A program made the translations under genes and the position numbers. 64,000 bases of DNA. Source: Rhyacichthys aspro (lineage: Eukaryota; Chordata; Actinopteri; Gobiiformes; Rhyacichthyidae). Within the stretch, counting starts at the first letter, position 1, and every line of letters begins with the position of its first letter. The stretch covers positions 3,705,953-3,769,952 of the forward strand of contig CM072155.1 of NCBI GenBank assembly GCA_036850595.1, read 5' to 3'. The notes beneath the pieces are model-generated. The model did not search any database, had not been told where the DNA came from, and was given only the letters and a program-made list of their open reading frames with translations. Positions 1-12,009 of the stretch are shown here, in pieces.

Positions 1-375
1 TTGATAGATACAGTTCTATATCCTTATGTCCAAAGCAGTAGAAACAAATTAAATCTTGGTCAAATGTTAAAGGAGACATTCAGGTTGGACTCTGAAAGTG
101 TGAAAGTGTAGTGCATCTCATAAAGCCTGCCCCTGGTTATCAACTCGATGCCAAAAATGATAAATGTAGGTTTCAGAAGTAAACACAAACAGGTTTTATA
201 AAACTTGCGCCTTTAGTCCAGCTCTGAGGAGGAGACCAAATGCAATATTACTTGTTCAACAGCGATGCAGATATAATTGTAGAGAATAATGACCTAAACC
301 CATTTCATTCGACTGTTTCTGAACCATCGAAGTGAGCTCAGGTTTGTAAGTGTGGACCTGAGTGTTGTGTGCTAC
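1..375. other. usp43 intron 2 (partial), no exon seen
   Basis: This stretch lies downstream of the likely donor of usp43 exon 2, on the minus strand. The frame stays open from the exon into the intron until a stop at 256-258, but the extra residues do not resemble a USP. No CxxC-type USP exon was found here, so exon 3 is inferred to lie outside the window. Confidence 0.55.
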
Positions 376-522
376 CTTCGCAGGGGCTTTGATCTGGTTG
401 TTGTTGTTGTGGGAGGCCAGAGTGACGTCTTCGTGAACCCGGTCCAGCAGCCACAAGAGAAACTCCAAGGCGTCGTGTTGAGCGTTACCTCGGAACTGGG
501 AGCCATATTTGGAGACTATAGT
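376..522 (-). CDS. usp43: usp43 exon 2, ubiquitin-specific protease (partial gene)
   Basis: This is the second coding exon of a peptidase C19 deubiquitinase, which cleaves ubiquitin from substrates. Read on the minus strand it encodes 49 residues (residues 203-251 of the protein), starting TIVSKYGSQFRGN and containing QHDALEFLLWLLDRVHED, the conserved Asp/Glu-Phe block that follows the Cys box in USP31 and USP43. The acceptor is a clear pyrimidine tract ending in CAG at 523-525, and it joins exon 1 in phase 0 (DFK then TIVSK), as expected from the family. The proposed donor at 375-374 (AAG then GTAGCA) is reasonable but not perfect. The frame remains open to 256, so a longer exon cannot be excluded. 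The exon ends in an Asn-rich, poorly conserved linker, which fits the variable region of the family at this point. Confidence 0.85.
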
Positions 523-1138
523 CTGAAAGAAAGACGACAGAGGAGAATACAGTGAGGTTTTTAATAGATCACTGGTGTAGTCTCAGCTGAGTCATCTGTA
601 GGACTTCTCACAGTTTTTAACTAATCTTTTATGCTTTCTTCCTATTTAATGACATTACATATATTTATTCATCAATACACTTAACGCATATGTGTGTATT
701 TGTTTGTATTGTCTTCCTTATTATCATTTTTTTCTTTTTGAGCAATCACCAAGACAAATTCCAATCGATGTTCTCACTGAAATGGCAATAAACTATTGAA
801 TCTTCAAAGATGGAGTAGGATCCAGTTTAAAAAGCAGTATAAAAACATAATATTCACAAAATACTATGAGAACAAAGGGAGTTGACAGTTTTCTTTAAGG
901 TTATTGTTATTATGTGTGTATTCTGGTATGTTTGTTTGTATAAAAATGAAAATGCAGTACTTCTGGTACCAAGATTTTTAATTTAAGAAGGTTTAATTAC
1001 GAAACTGATTGGGTTGAACATCAAAGTAGGGTAACAGGGTTGGATTAAATCATTTTATGCTTCATCCTACTCCTTTTCAGATTTTTGCTGATAAATTTCA
1101 GTTTTTTTATTCTACAAATTTTTATTTTTGTACCAATC

Positions 1139-1168
1139 AAAATAAAATAAAATAAAATAAAATAAAAT
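1139..1168. repeat. (AAAAT)n microsatellite
   Basis: About six copies of the pentanucleotide AATAA/AAAAT, seen directly. Confidence 0.9.
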
Positions 1169-1339
1169 CATTTCGTTGATCATAGTTGTGACATTATTTT
1201 ATTTTACCTTGAGATCGTGACATCCTTCTCGAAAACTAATAAAGAGGGCTGGTTCAACTACAGGTATTAGTTTGGAGACTAAGCAGTGGAGAAATGGACA
1301 CAAAACAGGACGGATGCTATAATTAACAACATGGACCAT

Positions 1340-1533
1340 CCCCTGCATTGGGCTTTTGAACAACAGAGAACAGCCAGTGGATATCTGAGATCAGCACACC
1401 ACAACTCTTTCTTCCAGACTGCAATAAGACTATAATTAAACAGTCTGTGAAAGAGGAAGTCTGAATAAACTTATTTGAAGAGACCTAACAACTGAATTTC
1501 CCTTTAGGGATTAATAAAGATGAATTGACTCAT
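1340..1533 (+). mobile_element. LINE 3'-end remnant
   Basis: The stretch ends with a motif like TTTCCCTTTAGGGATTAATA followed by AAGATGAATTG. This resembles the common fish LINE 3' terminus (TTTCCCTTTGGGGATAAATA), which also appears at 41250-41452. No coding part remains. The class is uncertain. Confidence 0.4.
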
Positions 1534-2067
1534 TTAGGATTTCTTACGGCCCGTTCTTTGTTTAACACATCCATAATGATAAAAGTAGGCCTCAAAGTAT
1601 CACACTCTTTTCTTCCTGACAGAAAGAAAAGAGCTTTGAATAGCTTTCTTCTTCAAAGTAGGTTGAAGTTTACTTTAGCGCACACACAGAACAATGTGAC
1701 TTCAGCTGAAACTCAATTAGGCGGGAATTAAGTGCTTGAGGTGCAGCTGGAGCTGAAGAAGCCGAGGTGTGATGGGACATAGACCAGACTGTAATCACAG
1801 GCTCATAAGACACTAATATGACTGTCATAGCTTTAGCAATAAAAAGACAATGAGGTCAATAGGATGTGTCTGAAAGCTAACGCTGGATAATGCTCTCATC
1901 AGGCTGCCACTAAAACATACATTTGTCATTGCAATAAGCGTTTCTTATGAACTCTCTGCAATAAAGTGGAGCCCTGACTGTATCTTCAAAGAAACACAAT
2001 TACAGACGGTGAACAGAACGATTCTGAAACAGGAGAAAATGTCTGAGTCTGAGCAGAAATAAGCAGA

Positions 2068-2510
2068 CATGTCCAAAGTGCGGCCCGGGGGCCAAATATG
2101 GCACAGGGTGAAATTTTACGCGGCCCTTAGCTTCATTGATAAAAATGATTGTTAATGGCCCCAAGAGCAGCAGCAGCGTCACACAGCATTAATATACAGG
2201 TTCAAATCCATCTAAAACCTGTTCAGATCCAACTAAAACCTGTTTTAATCCAACTAAACCATGCTGAAATCCATCTGCAACCTGTTCAGATCCATCAAAA
2301 ACCTGCTCAAATCCAACTAAAACCTATATAAATCCAACTCAAACATGTCTAAATCTACCAAAAACCTGCTTAAATCCATCTAAAACATGTTCAGATTTGT
2401 TTAAAACCTGTACCTGTTGAATAAGAATAAAATCAAAAGAGACTGTCAGCCCTTGTAACTTTTCCTCTCATCTAATGTGGCCCTCGATGTAAAAAGTTTG
2501 GACGCCCCTG
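2068..2510. mobile_element. hAT-like non-autonomous element with 21-bp internal repeats
   Basis: The left end CATGTCCAAAGTGCGGCC and the right end AAGTTTGGACGCCCCTG are imperfect terminal inverted repeats of the hAT type, which often reads CAGGGGTGTCCAAACT. The middle (about 2200-2412) is a tandem array of a 21-bp unit such as ACCTGTTCAGATCCAACTAAA, about ten degenerate copies; one frame reads as repeats of KPVQIQL. Related 21-bp units occur in the elements at 2960, 37795 and 57406. No transposase is present and no clear 8-bp target duplication is seen. Confidence 0.65.
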
Positions 2511-2959
2511 GTTTAAAGTCTGATCTGGTCAGTTTAAATTAGACTTCCTTTGCCATCTAAAACATATGTCTATACAAATGTTGCTATTTCACAGTGAGGC
2601 TGATGATACGCTATAAATTTGAGGTTAACTCATGAGATGACAACAAACAGGAAATTGAAGAGAATATTCACTCGAGAGGATTTCTCACAAAGACACTTTA
2701 TGTTCCTTTCTGCAAAACTGATTAGAACCTCTGCCACCAATATCCCATCCCCGTCCATTTTGTGTCACATTTATGCTTCACCAGTGAACACAACAAAATA
2801 TAATCCACTGCCTCTTTTATGCCATGACCTGGCGTTGTGTTATAAAGCCGTCCGACCAACTTCCAATGTATACTCCACTTCTTACAGCTATAAGACTGCA
2901 ACAAGCGTGCAGTCATGTGAAAAAGTTAGTGCCCCCTGAATAAAGTTATACAACACAAC

Positions 2960-3139
2960 TGCAATAGGTTTCAGTTGGATTTGAACACATTTTAATTAGA
3001 TTTAAACCACTTTTAGTTGGATTTTAACAGGTTTCAGTTGGATTTGAACAGGTTTTAGTTGGATTTGTCACTTTCTTCAACCCCTGAAATGATTCTTATT
3101 TACTATTTACTATTGCATCACTTGAGTTTGACACCACTG
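2960..3139. mobile_element. hAT-like element fragment
   Basis: The right end CTTGAGTTTGACACCACTG is identical to that of the element at 37795-38110. The preceding 100 bases are copies of the 21-bp unit in reverse orientation (GGTTTCAGTTGGATTTGAAC). The left terminus is missing or rearranged. Confidence 0.6.
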
Positions 3140-5582
3140 GTTTACGGAATAAGTAATGTCAATGCACCTTAAATGATATAAGAAGATATGTTTAAGGCAG
3201 AAAGTGTGTTTACAACTTTCTCAATCAAAGGTTGTAAAAAAAAAAAAAAAAGAATTGCAATAACGAAATAAGCTCATATTGTGGGTTACGCCGAAAGTAA
3301 TTATATGGTTCTGACTAAGTTCTGGTGGAAATAAACCAGTGCGTCCAGAGCCCTTTTTTAAGATATTAGTCATGTGTTTTCTAAGGATCATTCATCAACA
3401 CAGAGCAATATGCTTTCTCTGTTAATCAAACGATAGACGCATGAATATACTAATACTATCTGATAAACAGGCTGGGTTTGTTGTAGTAACCAGTGCTGTA
3501 TCACAAAGAGAGAACTTCCTCTAGCGATATAGCAGGACTTATTTGAAACAGTAAAACACAGCAAAGTGGAGCAGAATGTAACACGCATTAGATAGACTCG
3601 GATAGATTCAACTTCACATTGAGAACTATAAGGATTTCAGGATATGGAACAGACATTAAACACAGTTTGGCTGCAAAAACTACTGTTTACAATGAAAAAG
3701 TGTTGGCAGGAAAACTGGACAGACTTCAAATCCACTGATTATTGTTGTAATGTTACTTATGTATCCTTTTTAAAACATGTCATTTTCTCTATGCCTCATC
3801 TTTGCACAAACAGCAGCAGTCTTTCCTCCAAAGTTTGCATGTACCTCTACAACATGCTAAAGTTACGCTTAATTTGACCGTTAAATGAATTCAATTGCAT
3901 TTTCAGCCTGTTTTACAAATTCAGTAAGGCACTGGGGCAAAATAAGGTTTGTGCTTATTCTCCTCTTGTAAGACACGCAAAATCCACTGTGTATGTTGTA
4001 GTACACGCAAAAACTTTAATATAAGAGAAGTCTAATACTGCCATGAATGAATATCTTACTCACATTTTCTGACACAAAGTGCATTCAAGTGAACAGCAGT
4101 GAGAAGCAATGAATTGTGGAAAAGAAGCAAACAAAAATAGGCTTAGTTTACTGCTTACTTTACTCCACTGATGAATGAATACACCCTCTGCACTTAAGAC
4201 TCTCACACTTGTCATTACCTTTGGGACTTGATCTCTTAAATACACTCCCCACAAACATTCTGATTGCAGAATACAATAATATTTATCCTGCAAACCTTGA
4301 GCACAAACTGACCTAAAGCTGCTGCAGCCGGTCATTACAGCTGCAATAACTGTAATTATCCTCAGGAGCCAGTTGTCTCAGTCAGATTATTGAAATTATG
4401 GAACTGACGTGAGTATTTGTTATTGCTTTCTGTGGCACAATAGTGATTAGCTAAATGTTTCTCCCATGGAGTGAGTGACGTCAGTGGTTAATATTCAGCT
4501 TTGGACAGAGAAAACTTTTAAGCAACCAAACAGCAGCGTGGATAATCATTAAGAACCAACACGGACACGGCAAATATTGACACATACCTGCGAGCGAGGC
4601 TGCTGTCGCCAAGATGAGATCAGTGCGACCGACAAGTGAGCGTGGACACAAACAGCAGGGAGGAGCACATTCCTGTTTCCACTACAACTCCCCACGTTCT
4701 CAGGCCTCTCGTGTGTTCGGAGCTAATCAAAAGGCTGCGAGGAACTGTTTCATTTAGAGGCGGTTTCACTCCAGGATGACTCTCCAAACAGCCCTCCACT
4801 CGGGGGGCAATCAAAACATGCACATGATCTGAGCACATCAAAGGCACACCTGCACTAGTCAAAGTCGGAAAACACTTCAGGAGCCGTGACACAGCTACAT
4901 GGCTGAAATGTTTTAATTAGGATGTTTATTTGGGTTGTGTCAAAAAGGGCATCCAGTGTAAAAAAAAAAAAAAAAAAAAAAAAATGCTAAGCTAATCATG
5001 CGAACTGCTCCACTGTGGCGTCTCACTGAAGGGAAAAAGCCAAAAGGTATTTAATTTTTCATAGATAACAGCATGTTCCTGCAGGGCTACCATAGCTGTT
5101 CACATGCTCTGACAAAAATTTGTCATGTGTCATTTTTGTACATACAGAGGTGTTACGAATTTCACAAAATAGAATAAACAACAGTTTGAATTAATAGTAA
5201 GGTGCTTTTTGCTGTTATGAATGGTTCAAATGTAGTTTAAGTCAGTGCAAGCTGTCATAATTAAGTAAATATGCATATATATCAGTCATCAATATAGATG
5301 TCAGTTGTTTCCTTGATGGATGGACTCATATGGCACATCTGGGTGCTAAATCAAAAGAAACTCAAAAAAACACAATTGTAGCTGAGACGACTGTGAGTAA
5401 GTGCTTTAGTGAGTGAGCAGAACAAAGGCAAACACCCACTGAAACCTCAATCAAATTTGCTGTGAGATTAGTGTTTTATTGTATTGCTATTTCTAGGCAT
5501 AATAGGTATATTTGAGTGGTAAAAGAAAGGGAATCTATTTTTTCCAAGTCTAAAAGTAACTATTCCATCATTTATCTTAAGA
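3140..5582. other. intron sequence, no gene seen
   Basis: Low-complexity and unique intron DNA. It has poly-A runs at about 3237 and 4960-4984. A perfect CRE palindrome (TGACGTCA) lies at 4476-4483. The short open frames in this stretch show no recognisable domain. Confidence 0.5.
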
Positions 5583-5639
5583 GTGGTGTATCTGCAGGAT
5601 GTAATGTATGATATAGTAAATACATACAGTATGCCTGTG

Positions 5640-6112
5640 CCGCACTCTTTTCATTCAGGTTGGACTTCTGCAGTTCACTTTGGCATCTCACAGTCTGCAA
5701 TAAATCATCTACAACTGGAACAAAATGCAGCAGTGTGTTTACTGACAAAATCCAGGAAACAAGACCACATTGTAACCATCCTAGAAACTCTGCACTGGCT
5801 CCTTGTTTACTGCAGAAGTCAAAAATCCTTTTAACTGTCTTTAAATCTCTTCCTGGTTCCACTCCTACTTACACCTCTGACCTCCTGGTCCCCTAGAACT
5901 CCAACGCTCAGATTTTGTCATCGTGGCCTGTTAGCTTTCTCTGGAAAATGATTGGGGATGGAGCATTCTCAGCAGCTGCCCCTCATTTGTGGACCACTAA
6001 AACTTATTTCTTTTCTCTGGCTTCTAACTGTATTCAGTACAGTTATTTATGGGAAATGTATTTGATTTTGTTTACATTTTGATCTTAAATTGCTATATAA
6101 ATGATAAATGAT
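5640..6112 (+). mobile_element. decayed LINE 3' end (RT C-terminus)
   Basis: Translation of about 5660-6030 in shifting frames gives GWTSAVHFGISQSAINHLQL, EQNAAVCLLTKSRKQDHI and ETLHWLL, then DLLVP and GDGAFSAAAPHLW. This is the C-terminal signature of fish L2-like LINE ORF2 (LQLVQNAAARLLT, HITPVL, SLHWLPV, RAFSVAAPRLWN). Stops and frameshifts show it is dead. The tail TGCTATATAAATGATAAATG is a typical L2-like terminus. Confidence 0.8.
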
Positions 6113-6843
6113 ACACTTCAAAATATTCATAAAACTGTGTGGTGTGTACACAAATCTGCACACAAACTGCTTTATTAATCTCATCTAGAAATGTAAATGT
6201 GGCCAGGTAAATCTGCCTCCACACCTCCATTCAAAGAAAAAGGACAAAGCAAAATGACTTATTCATGATTTTGCCTAAATTTGAGCCAGTGATGAGTGGG
6301 TTTCACCAAAAACCAGGAAGTGACCGGGAAGCACGAAGTGAATGCTGCTCTTGAGACTAAAACAACTGCAGTGAACTCGCTACTTTTATCTTTTAACCAA
6401 TAAAATCACTGTTTAAAAGTTCATTTTGTTGTTTTTTTGTTTTAGTTTTGAGAGAGAAATAACGTGAAACAAATCTACATCAAACACACAAGAAACAGTC
6501 ATTTGTTAAACCTGCTTCAAGTCTCCAGAATGTGCACACGCCCAAGTTGGTGCAGGGCTACGTACAGTTTCACGTCAAATTGTTCTTTCATGGATCCCAA
6601 CTTTGGCGTGAAAAGTGGCGCACACATTTTCCAGCCATGATTTTGCGCATACACAAGGTTCACAGATGAAATTTAGCCACTCTAGCTAATTCTGGCATAT
6701 TTACTGTGATGTTTTTTTTTGTTCATATGTTGATCAATATGCACACAAATAAATAAATAAATAAAAATTAGGCCCCTGGTTTCCCAAGCACTACAACAAA
6801 TTCTAACTTCTCATTTCATAAAGAAGGGAACTCTGGAATAACT

Positions 6844-7677
6844 TTAAAGGTCCCATTTTATGCGAAATCGACTTTTCTGAGCTTTTAACCATGTTCTAAC
6901 GTTGTTTCTACCTCAAACACATCCCCAAAGTTGTGTTTTGTTTCATTCGCACATGTTTTAGTAATTTATTTAGTTTGAGCTACAGTCCTTTCAACGAGCT
7001 GTTTCACGCAATGACGTCAATATGTGAAATAAACCACTCCTCTCCAGGAAGTGCTCCTCCACACTCCTCCTGCCCCTCTCTACTGAACTGTCAACAAGTG
7101 CACCTCAGACGCACAGAGAAGCATCGCTGCTACTGTTAGCTTACTTACCGTCAATACTTTTACTTTACTTTCAATATACTGCACAACAGCTACCTTAGGA
7201 GTCTCCAGGCAGCATACATTCTCAACTTCAGTAGGCATTGTACGGTCATTTCCACATGTGCACCTATAAACAGAAGCAGATAACACGCGCTATGCTACGG
7301 GCTACACCATAGAAACATACACAATAAATAGTTTCTCATTTACCAAGTAGAAACGTCTTGTAGAAGCCTTCAAGGTTTTTGTGTTTGCTCATGAAGATAT
7401 ACGGCTCAGTTACTCTCAAAGCCTTTGCTGAAAAAGTTATTACTACGATGTACCGTGTTTACTTCAGTCTGTTTCCAGCGCAGTGCTAGCGTGACGTCAG
7501 GCAGGAAGTGGGCGGAGCCAACACGGAAGAGCTGAGCCTTAAAGTGACAGAGACTTCACTTTGGACTCATTATGAGAGCTCATCCAAAACGCTTGTATAA
7601 GATAATTACTGTGTGTTTCATGTTGCAAAACGTGATATGGTAACCTAAATGTATCTTCCTAAATGTAGGACCTTTAT
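6844..7677. mobile_element. MITE, piggyBac-like (TTAA-flanked)
   Basis: The left end is TTAA followed by AGGTCCCATTTTATG. The right end TAAATGTAGGACCTTTA is its imperfect inverted repeat, and the right TTAA has decayed to TTTA. The inside is non-coding and about 0.8 kb long. It carries two perfect TGACGTCA palindromes (7012-7019 and 7492-7499) and a GGGCGGAGC box near 7512. The family assignment rests on TTAA flanks and size only. Confidence 0.6.
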
Positions 7678-10600
7678 CACAAATCGAGTTGTTACTATCT
7701 TTTACACCAGCTTTTAAACTTGCCCCTTTCACCTGTGAACACAATCAGGTTCTATACACTTTTCTTCTGGTGGTATTGCAAGCTTTAACTGTTCTTAGCA
7801 ATGACTGACTTGAAAATGTCAAGTGTAACAGAGCTGAGGAGGAATAGTTTACAGTACACTGTCGAAAGTTTCCTGGGATCTTTCCTCTTCAGGTCCGCAG
7901 GCAGGTGGTACAGGAATGTGGCCCAGTGCCAAGAATTCAGTAGGATTTGTTTGTTTTCTCCTACTGAGACTGGCCTGTATGCAGAGGTCACTGCTCTATG
8001 AAAACACGTTCTTTAGAGCAGTATAATAAGGAGTAATTGTCAAAATGAGATCACTGCTAACACTTTCCCTTTTATCACTTCCTTTTTGAACTCACGACAT
8101 GAAGGCTGGCAGTCTCTTTAATCTGTCTGCTTAGCCGTTCCATCTAATACTCCACTAACACCTGCAAAGACTGATAATCAACCTTGAAAAGAAAAAAAAA
8201 ATAAAATAAAAATGAAAACACAGACCGAAGCTTGAAAAATAAAACCATTCCCTGCTTTGAATGGTTTGCACAATCCTGCCTCTTGCACAGAAGAGTATTG
8301 GATTATTTCACAGTGCTTCCCTGGGAGCAGCTGTGGTATTACACAGGAAACACATACAAAGAAGAGTTGAAAGTGCTTTTTATTCAATCTGTTTTTTTAA
8401 TCACAATGTGTTCACAGCTGCTCCCTGTGTTTTTATTCTTGGAAAATCATAAAATGAAAGGGATAAATATATTTAAATTGACACATCCCTGTTGGAGAAT
8501 GACAGTAAAATGGCCGTCCCAGTCCTGCTCTGATGGCTTTATACGCTCACTTTTCAATGCGGGATATTCCTGTCTGTCTTGCTTCTCACTTCCTCCTAAA
8601 AACTGCAGCGCCGGCATGAAGTCTGTGATGTGATCCTGTCTTTATTCTGAAAAAAGACTAACAGAGGCGTCACAGAGGTTAGACGGATCAAGGCAGCTCA
8701 AACATAAAAGGGACAGCTCGGCGTTTCAGGAAATCAGAGAGATTGTAGGAGTGGACTAGCAGGAAATGCACAAAAACAAGAACAGAATGTGTTTAATATA
8801 ACTGCATTTGTGTTTATTTATGCAAATTAGCCATGTGCTTCTTGATGAATTCTGCCTAATATGACGTAGTCTTTTTGTTGAGCATAATTGAAACACAGGG
8901 CTGACCAAGATGAAATATTGGTGAAAGAATTTACCAACAATTTCATGAGAGTATAAAGAAATTAATTGAAAAACTGATTCAAAATCAGTTACATTCTCCA
9001 AGGCATGTCGTAAGAGAAATGAACAAATACTCAAACTTCATGAAAGTGGCAACGGCTCAGGAAAAACATACAGCTATGGCCCTTGGTTCAACACGTTTTT
9101 GGTTCATTTTGGGGTTTTTTGATAGTGCCTTATTTCATTGCTACAACTTGTTGGTTTTTTTGTGGTAAATCTGAGTGTTATAAAAGTAAGGAATTAACAA
9201 TTGAAATAAAGCTAAAAGGCATGACTAGTGTGAGTGATTCCAATCATGCTCAGGCACAACGTGTTCCTTGTAATCCCAAACACACGGCAAATAATAGATG
9301 ACACCGTTTTTACTTTATCCGTTGTCTCTACAGACAGACTGTGCACTATGTGTCAGATATCAGATTTCTTTAGACATCTCAAACAGACTCTTCTCCAAAA
9401 GTTATGTTATTAAATGTAAAAACAAGGCTAATAGATCCTAGAGTGTGAAAAAAAGAACACTTTACAATGACAAAACGCCAGGTCGGCTACAAGAGGCTTG
9501 TTGCAGTGAGTGAAGGCCTGTGAAGAACAGGGGAGGGGGCAGTTGTACTTAAATCAACTGCCCCTACATCTCTTTTAAAGATTACCACCGTGATCTGACA
9601 ATTCTGGACGCTGGACGAAATGGAATATTGTGTAAAACAAATGTATCAGTGACCATAAAGTAAATAAACTGGTGTTTGAGTTGCAGCAAAACCCTGGTGT
9701 TGTAAGTGTTCAGAATATTAAGGTGGTTTTATGCTAAATACTAACGTTAATATTAGCTTTAATAGCATTTCAGCGGCCAGCGTAATTAGCATTTCTAAGA
9801 ATAGATCCATTGTGTTCTTTCATTGTTCCCTGCTCCATATTATCTACTTCTCGCCTTGAACTGTACAGCTCAGATAAATCCAGAGCAAAGCGCTGCAGCA
9901 GATAAAGTACGGTAGTCTTTTCTGTGGGTCCGCTCACTCTCATGGAAGGATGACTCTTCTACTGGGACTCTTCCAGTAAATCACTCCTGTCCAAAGGCAT
10001 CAACTACAGGACACGTCGACACATGAAACTGTTTTGTTACCATGGTGACTGTTGGGTGGCAGCGTATTTTTTTATTTTATTTACAGTGTTATCTGAGTTT
10101 TCGGGACAGTCCTGAATTGTTAAAAGCTTCTTAAATGCATTTTTTGCCAATAAAGGTTTTTGATTCAGTTTACTGCACTTCCTGGAGGCCAGAGGTACAC
10201 TGGGTTGACTCATATGCCCCAGGAGCTAGGGAGGAGAAGGACATGTGAGCCGTGATATGAATCAGCATCAAAAACAAACTGGTGAGCTGATTAGTATCAA
10301 TTAGATCATTTTTCAGGTTAAAGAAACAGACGGGCTTTTGTTCATTTTCACATTACATTTTAAAATTGAATAAAAGCTGAATTGTAGTAAATGGGAGTTA
10401 GAATCCACTCAGCACAAAAAAATAAAGTTTTCTGTTGCTCCTCTAAATAAATACATTGTAAAAAAAAAAAAAAAAGAAAAAAAAAGAAAGAAAGAAATAG
10501 TCAAATTTACAGAAAAAGAGTTTTTTTTAAAAAAATGAACCAAATCCTAAATTCCTAAAAAGAAAAATGTTACAGTATATTTTGGCTAATTACACCACTG

Positions 10601-10919
10601 CTATTTTTGAGTTTGCGCTATCCTATTAATTTTCCAAAATCAATGCATTTTAATGGATGGTTATATTATTTATTTTCTATCCATAAAAAAAAGGTCTAAA
10701 CTGTTTTTTATTTGTTATATAATTCAGTGTATTTACCACAGTCAGATACTATTTTGACTTTTACAGGTGCCATTTCACATTATTTCAACATAAATATTTC
10801 CCACATTTTAACAATATAATTTACACACCTAACTAACCTTTATAAAGAAGTGGGTTTGTGTCTACCTCTCTGTCAGTTTCTGCAGAGATAATGGCAATTT
10901 GTCATTAAACAAAGCAGTA
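7678..10919. other. intron sequence, no gene seen
   Basis: No exon or clear transposon was recognised. A 133-codon frame at 8232-8633 has no recognisable domain and AT-rich codon use. An A-rich tract lies at 10459-10500. Confidence 0.45.
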
Positions 10920-11060
10920 TCAGAGAACAGAAGCTTGGATACATCAAACAGCACGTCCAGTAAAATCAGCCAGAGCGCTAACCTAACCTACTGAGCTAAC
11001 AAACATCCATATGGCTACTGTAGATTCATAGCCAGAATCGTTAGAACTCAACAAAACAGA
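10920..11060 (+). repeat. dispersed repeat, copy A
   Basis: Contains AAAATCAGCCAG and CTAACCTAACCTACTGAGC, then TAACAAACATCC. The same blocks appear inverted at 31345-31475. The repeat class is unknown. Confidence 0.55.
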
Positions 11061-12009
11061 CTATTTAAGGTGTTCTCTTTTCTGATTGGATAAAAGTGGA
11101 CGGGATACAGAAAAATGCATTCTCTGGTGTAATCAGGAACTGGGACAGACATGTTACTGACTCAACACTATACATTAAATTAAAGAGGGCTTCTTGAATT
11201 TAGATCTTGTTTAAACTTTATTTCATTCACAAATTTATCACTCACTTCTCCTTTAACATAATTTGAACCATACAAAAGTGCACTGCTTTAACACAACATT
11301 GCATCACATGCTCATCTATAATCTCTAGTACAGCATTTGCCCCAGACACCTGCCGCGGGGGTGTCCTCTGACTCCGCCTCATAACAAGATAGTGAGACAA
11401 CAGTGAAGTCACAAAACATCGCTCTTGTTATTGCCTGTGTGTGGCCGCTGTACTTTTTGTAATTATAGTCAATAATGGATGATGTGTGGTGCGTTTTGGG
11501 TCTGGACAGTACTTTAAGGTCACTAAATGTAGTCCATACTGGTGATTATGGCAAAGTGAGAGCAAAACATGTGATTATGTTTGATTTGAAGAGATGCTGA
11601 GTCAGTGATAGTGAGCACTAACATTAACAACAGCGAGTGCCCCACTGAGGTTACCCACAGTAGACGGCACAGGCTTAGAGTGTAGAGTTATTCTGAATGA
11701 CTTGTTTATGATATCCAAGGATCTAATAAGAATGAATAGTGCATTACTGCTATTACTATTATTATCTAAAGGTGCAATTGCTTCTAAAATAAGGACTGTC
11801 TTACAACAATCCTCTATGCATTATGTACAGTGCTCTCAAAAAGTATTGGACAGGTGGGAACATGCAATGAAATAGGAAATCTGTCAATAATATACAATTT
11901 AAATGATTTCGTTTTGTTGTTGTTGTTTTTTTTAACAATTTACAAAATGGAAAAGTGAGCGAAAAGATAAAAACCTTACATTTTTAGAGTGACCCCAGAA
12001 CGAGGATGT
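11061..12009. other. intron sequence, possible mariner end at 11829
   Basis: No exon is seen. The motif CAGTGCTCTCAAAAAGTATT near 11829 looks like the terminus of a Tc1/mariner-type element, but no partner end was found. Confidence 0.35.

Larger units (their letters stand above)
523..2067. other. intron sequence, AT-rich, minor repeats
   Basis: No exon is seen. It contains an AAAAT microsatellite and a probable LINE tail (both listed). The stretch at about 1215-1300 resembles 35885-35960 (both contain GGGCTGGTTCAACTA), so it is a dispersed repeat of unknown class. Confidence 0.5.

Noticed and set aside
8232..8633. 133-codon plus-strand frame in intron 1
   Set aside because: No domain, AT-rich, no splice signals, and an overlapping frame of different content.
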